Source of the DNA: Pedobacter schmidteae
GTDB taxonomy: Bacteria; Bacteroidota; Bacteroidia; Sphingobacteriales; Sphingobacteriaceae
Assembly: GCF_900564155.1 (NCBI RefSeq)
Contig: NZ_LS999839.1
Coordinates: 3,097,097 to 3,161,096, forward strand
DNA: 64,000 nucleotides
Direction: 5' to 3'
Shown: positions 60,005 to 64,000 of the stretch, in pieces
Position numbering within the stretch: the stretch's first letter is position 1
How the letters are laid out: each line of letters begins with the position of its first letter
Made by a program: the position numbers and the translations under genes
The notes under the pieces: model-generated
What the model saw: the letters and a program-made list of their open reading frames with translations, nothing else
The model's database searches: none
Told to the model about the DNA's origin: nothing

Positions 60005-63000
60005 TTAACCCATAGATCGGCTAAATGTATTTTCATAAGCCTTAAATCTGGCTCTTATTTTTTGATTAAGGGATGGCTCCACACCTTTTGCTGTTAACTC
60101 CTGCAGGCTGTTTAAAACATACATCCCCAATTGAATGTCGCCAATGGAAGCTTGCTGTAACCGGGGGCTCAGAGAAGCGATGTAGTCTAGCTCCTGATCT
60201 ATAAAGGATAAGGTTGTTTTTGCCATGAGGTTTGCACGTTGGTGCTCGTTTAAGCGATTAAGCAGGCTAATGGTTTCCAGTTGGTTCAGTGTATCGCGGA
60301 TGGAATAGAGCTTTAATGGCAAATCTTTAATGCTTTTGTTCACCACTTGACGTGCCATGGTTTTTTTTCCTTCATTTATTAAATTATTTGCCAATGCATT
60401 TTGAAAAACCCAGGTGTCATTGGCCACCCTTCGGGTTTCCGGATCAAGATAAGTTACCTTTTTAAAACCGCTGAAGTCCATCTTATGCATGGTATTGTGG
60501 TACATGACATCGGAGTTGGTTAGCTGGGACTTATCGCGATCATCATTCTCTGCTCTTTTAAATGGCAACAAACGATAAGCATAACCCTCCAGGTGCAGGT
60601 ATTTATCCAGACCGATATAAGTATCATCAGATAACGACGAACCAAAATAAACTGGCCTTTCCCAGTTGTTGTGAACAAGAATGTCAAAAATGGCGAGGTC
60701 TGCTTTACCGGCGAAATCCTTTTTAAAGTCCCATTCCATTTGGGCGGCTACTTTATCTCGATCTTTGGCCTGTATGGTATTTGTTTTTACCAGCTGATTT
60801 ACATCAATGCTTAATTTTAGTTTTTTTGTCGGCAGAAAGTTTTCGAAAGAACCACCCTGCATTTCTACCTTATCCTCTTTATTATCAGATGTAAGTACTG
60901 GCAACAGTTCACCGAGCTCTACGCTGTCTTTAAATCCATAGTCGATGTAAGGAAGGTAATCGCGTACACCTTTTTGATATTTCTCGGCGGCCATGGCGAT
61001 TGGGAGTGGAGCCGATTTATAAGCCTGTATTTTCATTTGATTGATATAATCGCTATCGGCTAAAAACTGAATGGAGACTACCCTTACATCGGTTCTGATA
61101 CCTTCTACTTCTTGTGCGTACCATAATGGATAGGTGTCATTATCCGCATTGGTAAATAGTATAGCATTTGGAGCACAGGAATTGAGGTAATTGCGGGCAA
61201 AATCGAGGGCGGTATGCTTGCCCGAACGATTGTGATCGTCCCAGTTTTGGGTGGCCATCATTACAGGAGCTAGCAGCAAGCCTGTTATTGCGGCCAGGGC
61301 CAGACTCAATTTGCCCGGAGTAAATAGGTTGTACATTTCTTTCACGGCCAATACACCAAAGCCAATAAAAATGGCAAAGGCATAAAATGAGCCAACGTAG
61401 GCATAATCTCTTTCTCTAACCTGCATGGGGTCTTGGTTCAGGTAAAGAATAATGGCCAATCCGGTGCAAAAGAAAAGTGTAGCGATAATCAGTGTGTCTT
61501 GTTTGTTTTTCCGATACAAAAAAATCAGGCCTGCAATACCCAAAAGCAAGGGCATTCCATAATAAAGGTTGTTACCTTCGTTGGCCGTAATGGACAACGG
61601 TAGTTTGGATTGGTTGCCTAAACGTAGAGCATCCAAAGATTTAATCCCCGTAATCCAATTGCCTTCTTTAAAACTACCCTGACTATGGAGGTCATTCTGG
61701 CGTCCGGCAAAGTTCCATAAGAAATAGCGCATATACATAAAACCCAGTTGATAGGAGCTGAAAAAGCCAAGGTTTTGTGCAAAGCCAGGGGTTTCTCCTT
61801 CGGCAAGTCCCATCCACTGACGGTAAAAGGCAACGTGGCTCGGTTTGTTGCTGTAAGTACGTGGAAAAAGGACATTTTTGTCGTAGTCGGCCTTATAAGA
61901 TTTGCCTGCTTCTTCATAGGTTTTTGCTCCTTTTCTATATTCGGTGCCGGTTTCTTTGATGCCGGTTTGCCGGGCATCAAAAGTTCGGCCATATAAAAGA
62001 GGGGTATCACCGTAATTGGTACGTCCTAAATAGCTATATAAGGAAAAGGGATTGTCGGGGTTAGACAGATTGATGTTGGGTTTGGCATTTGCCCTGATCA
62101 CAATCATGAAGTAGGAGCTGAAGCCAAACAACACAAAGGTGAGGCATAACAATGAGAGGTTAAGTGTGTATTTTTTGTGTTTAACAGAATAATAAATGCC
62201 ATAAGTAATACAGGATGCCAGCAGCAGGATAAAAACTAAGGCTCCACTGCCAAATTCGAAACCCAGGGTGTTGACAAAGAAAAGATCGGTTTTTGCAGCA
62301 CTCAATACGAGGTACTGAACGATAACAAATTGTACTAGACCAACAAGAAAGCAACCAAATAATAATGCTTTTAGTATTCCGCTAAGACCAGGACGTGCAG
62401 TTGTTTTGAAATGATACACCAGTACGACGGCGGGTATAGCCAGCAAGCTTAACAGGTGTACGCCGATAGAAAGGCCGATCATAAAAGCAATAAATATCAG
62501 CCATCGGTTGTCGGGGTAATTTTCCCATTTTAGGATGGCCCAGAAAACAATGGCGGTAAAAAGGGTCGAAAGTGCATATACCTCGGCTTCAACCGCTGAA
62601 AACCAAAAGGTATCTGAAAATGTGTAAGCCAGGGCACCTACAGCTCCGGCGGCAATGATGGTAAAAATCTGTGTACTGTTTTTCTCTTTTGGGTACAAGC
62701 GGGCTGCCAGGGCAGTGATGGTCCAGAACAGAAACATAATGGTTGCTGCGCTAAATAATACTGAACTGAAGTTAATCCAATAGGCTATCTTGTTGGTGTT
62801 GCCCATTGCCAACAAAGAAAACAACTTGCCCAGCATTAAAAATAGTGGCGCGCCGGGTTGGTGGCCTACTTCCAGTTTACTGGAGGCTGCCAGAAATTCT
62901 CCGCAGTCCCAAAAGCTCATGGTAGGTTCCATAGTTAGCCAATAAACGATAGTAGCAATACCGAAAAGGGTAAATCCGGCAAGGTTGTTAAGGCGTTGAT

Positions 63001-63010
63001 ACAATTTCAT
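60005..63010 (-). CDS. DUF2723 family large membrane protein (glycosyltransferase-like)
   Basis: A 1001-residue inner-membrane protein with about 12 N-terminal segments and a soluble C-terminal half. DUF2723 has the signature YWLTMEPTMSFWDCGEFLAASSKLEVGHQPGAPLF (Asp and Glu in an early periplasmic loop, as in PMT-type glycosyltransferases) and FSDTFWFSAVEAEVYALSTLF. The C-terminus (about 610-1000) contains ILFTNADNDTYPLWYAQEVEG and TPR-like helices. A role in lipid-linked sugar transfer to exported proteins (O-glycosylation) is plausible and inferred. Confidence 0.85.
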   Translation of the reverse strand: MKLYQRLNNLAGFTLFGIATIVYWLTMEPTMSFWDCGEFLAASSKLEVGHQPGAPLFLMLGKLFSLLAMGNTNKIAYWINFSSVLFSAATIMFLFWTITALAARLYPKEKNSTQIFTIIAAGAVGALAYTFSDTFWFSAVEAEVYALSTLFTAIVFWAILKWENYPDNRWLIFIAFMIGLSIGVHLLSLLAIPAVVLVYHFKTTARPGLSGILKALLFGCFLVGLVQFVIVQYLVLSAAKTDLFFVNTLGFEFGSGALVFILLLASCITYGIYYSVKHKKYTLNLSLLCLTFVLFGFSSYFMIVIRANAKPNINLSNPDNPFSLYSYLGRTNYGDTPLLYGRTFDARQTGIKETGTEYRKGAKTYEEAGKSYKADYDKNVLFPRTYSNKPSHVAFYRQWMGLAEGETPGFAQNLGFFSSYQLGFMYMRYFLWNFAGRQNDLHSQGSFKEGNWITGIKSLDALRLGNQSKLPLSITANEGNNLYYGMPLLLGIAGLIFLYRKNKQDTLIIATLFFCTGLAIILYLNQDPMQVRERDYAYVGSFYAFAIFIGFGVLAVKEMYNLFTPGKLSLALAAITGLLLAPVMMATQNWDDHNRSGKHTALDFARNYLNSCAPNAILFTNADNDTYPLWYAQEVEGIRTDVRVVSIQFLADSDYINQMKIQAYKSAPLPIAMAAEKYQKGVRDYLPYIDYGFKDSVELGELLPVLTSDNKEDKVEMQGGSFENFLPTKKLKLSIDVNQLVKTNTIQAKDRDKVAAQMEWDFKKDFAGKADLAIFDILVHNNWERPVYFGSSLSDDTYIGLDKYLHLEGYAYRLLPFKRAENDDRDKSQLTNSDVMYHNTMHKMDFSGFKKVTYLDPETRRVANDTWVFQNALANNLINEGKKTMARQVVNKSIKDLPLKLYSIRDTLNQLETISLLNRLNEHQRANLMAKTTLSFIDQELDYIASLSPRLQQASIGDIQLGMYVLNSLQELTAKGVEPSLNQKIRARFKAYENTFSRSMG

Positions 63011-63118
63011 GATTCAAAGGTTTGATTTAGGGTTAATCAAAAATAATTAAATCATTGTTGTTCAGTTTTTTATAAGTGTTAAAGTATGTTAAAAAATGTT
63101 AAATCTCCGTAAGGTGGT

Positions 63119-63652
63119 TTATCCTTTTTTTTGATGGAAAACTGCACGTTTAGCTGATGGTATGGTCAACTGGTTATTGAAATTTGGAAACCACCTTTTT
63201 AGCCAGGCCGTTCTGTTGTCGTCCCTAACCTCGGTCAATTCTGCAAAAGTCCAGGAGCTTCCCTTATCACTACTCGCAGCAAGTAAATACGATTTTTTAG
63301 AGAAATAGCCTCGTTTAGGTAGTTCAAAAACAATCTCTATAGGAACAATACAATGTAAGTCGTCGCCAGCCTGAACAATATTTCCAGGCTCTTCAGCAGC
63401 GATTCTGCGGGGTGTCCAGTTTTTGTTTTCCCTTGACTTCGCCCATAATTCTGTCGTTGTCGCGATCCATTTTTCTTTTCCACCGGCGTTGGCAACAAAA
63501 GGAGGATAGGTATATTTGGCCAGGCTATCAGCGTTTTTTTCTGATTGGGCATTAGCCCAACTTTTAGCGTTAGCTCGTAGATTTTCAATTAATTGCGCGT
63601 TTGATTTGACTCCTATAAAGAGCAAAAAGAAAATGAGAACCTTAATTTTCAT
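63119..63652 (-). CDS. Exported protein of unknown function (NTF2-like?)
   Basis: A 177-residue protein with a signal peptide (MKIKVLIFFLLFIGVKSNAQ). It has a helical start (LRANAKSWANAQSEKNADSLAKYTYPPFV) followed by beta-strands and VELRD-like AELTEVRDDNRTAWLKRWFPNF. The layout of helices, then a curved sheet, looks like a SnoaL/NTF2-type fold, but I cannot confirm it. The gene is separate, with its own upstream gap. Confidence 0.6.
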   Translation of the reverse strand: MKIKVLIFFLLFIGVKSNAQLIENLRANAKSWANAQSEKNADSLAKYTYPPFVANAGGKEKWIATTTELWAKSRENKNWTPRRIAAEEPGNIVQAGDDLHCIVPIEIVFELPKRGYFSKKSYLLAASSDKGSSWTFAELTEVRDDNRTAWLKRWFPNFNNQLTIPSAKRAVFHQKKG

Positions 63653-63768
63653 ACAAATGTGTTTGTTTTGGTTTTGCAGTATTTTAAAGCAAGCTAATGA
63701 TTTTTAACAACATTTGAAAATATCAGAATGCGCAACAATTTGATCAACAGCAGATTGTTAACTTTTGC

Positions 63769-64000
63769 CTAATAATACTGTACAATCTCAGCATCAACGA
63801 CAATAAATCCGTCGTTTTTGCTTTCGGTAAAGATCAGGAAACGCTGATGATCGGGCTTGATTTTATATTTTTTTACCAGATTTTCTGCTTTGTCTCTATA
63901 ACTCCTGACAATCACATTTCCTGTCAGTTGCTTTTCTTTTTTAAGCTCGCCGGCGGTGATAACACGGTTGATCTTAAATATTCGGCCGGGGAAACGATTG
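63769..64000 (-). CDS. Partial hypothetical protein (5' part outside the window)
   Basis: An open minus-strand frame runs into the right edge and ends with TAG at 63769. The last 76 residues are visible (FKINRVITAGELKKEKQL at the start of the visible part, EIVQYY at the end). Good composition and regular codon usage suggest a real gene. The C-terminal part has a strand-like alternation. The family is not recognised. Confidence 0.6.
   Translation of the reverse strand, partial: NRFPGRIFKINRVITAGELKKEKQLTGNVIVRSYRDKAENLVKKYKIKPDHQRFLIFTESKNDGFIVVDAEIVQYY

Overview
The window looks like a chromosomal piece of a Bacteroidota genome, most likely Sphingobacteriaceae (Pedobacter-like). This is inferred from SusC/SusD pairs, lipoproteins with an SxxC-KK start, Bacteroidota-type promoters (TTG, 19 bp, TAnnTTTG), almost no Shine-Dalgarno sequences, and the gene families present. 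No species can be named from the sequence alone.

Region 1 (about 124-5283) is a small AT-rich integrated element of about 5.1 kb. It sits in the 3' end of a tRNA-His gene and is bounded by a 15-bp identical core. It carries a tyrosine integrase, an HUH-type replication-initiator-like protein, an XRE repressor with a palindromic operator, a lipoprotein, several small unknown proteins, and a non-coding stretch with four iteron-like repeats about 21 bp apart. It carries no virion, mobilisation or transposase gene that I recognise.

Region 2 (5.4-14.2 kb) is ordinary chromosome: RNase HI, DinB-like and VOC proteins, a lipoprotein glycosidase, a cold-shock protein, a DAACS symporter with altered substrate and cation residues, a hybrid histidine kinase and a DUF2625 protein.

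Region 3 (14.2-30.9 kb, minus strand) is an alginate utilization locus. It reads GntR regulator, PL17, KdgF, esterase, MFS transporter, SDR reductase, SusC, SusD, surface lipoprotein, PL6, PL7. PL6 and PL7 should cut alginate outside or at the surface, SusCD imports oligomers, PL17 releases unsaturated monouronate, KdgF opens it to DEH and the SDR reduces DEH to KDG. GntR has a clear promoter overlapped by TGGTNNACCA palindromes. A DlgD/YiaK-type dehydrogenase lies just upstream. No KDG kinase or aldolase is in the window.

Region 4 (32.7-44.8 kb) holds an MFS carrier, lutABC (lactate oxidation), a LacI regulator divergent from lutA with a perfect 14-bp palindrome between them, and a uronate operon (kduI, DUF4861, kduD). 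An SGNH hydrolase and an AraC-GH29 fucosidase pair follow.

Region 5 (45-64 kb) is mostly core functions: an outer-membrane barrel protein, ubiX, mtaB, lgt, an IMPase, a PLP enzyme, an Nfu protein, purB, a Thr-rich lipoprotein, an ECF sigma factor followed by a membrane protein joining an anti-sigma-like N-terminus to a trypsin-like protease, a DUF72 protein, a 1-Cys peroxiredoxin, a large DUF2723 membrane protein and two unknown proteins. A 66-bp repeat occurs in opposite orientations before kduD and before mtaB; at mtaB it is part of a nested palindrome in the likely leader.
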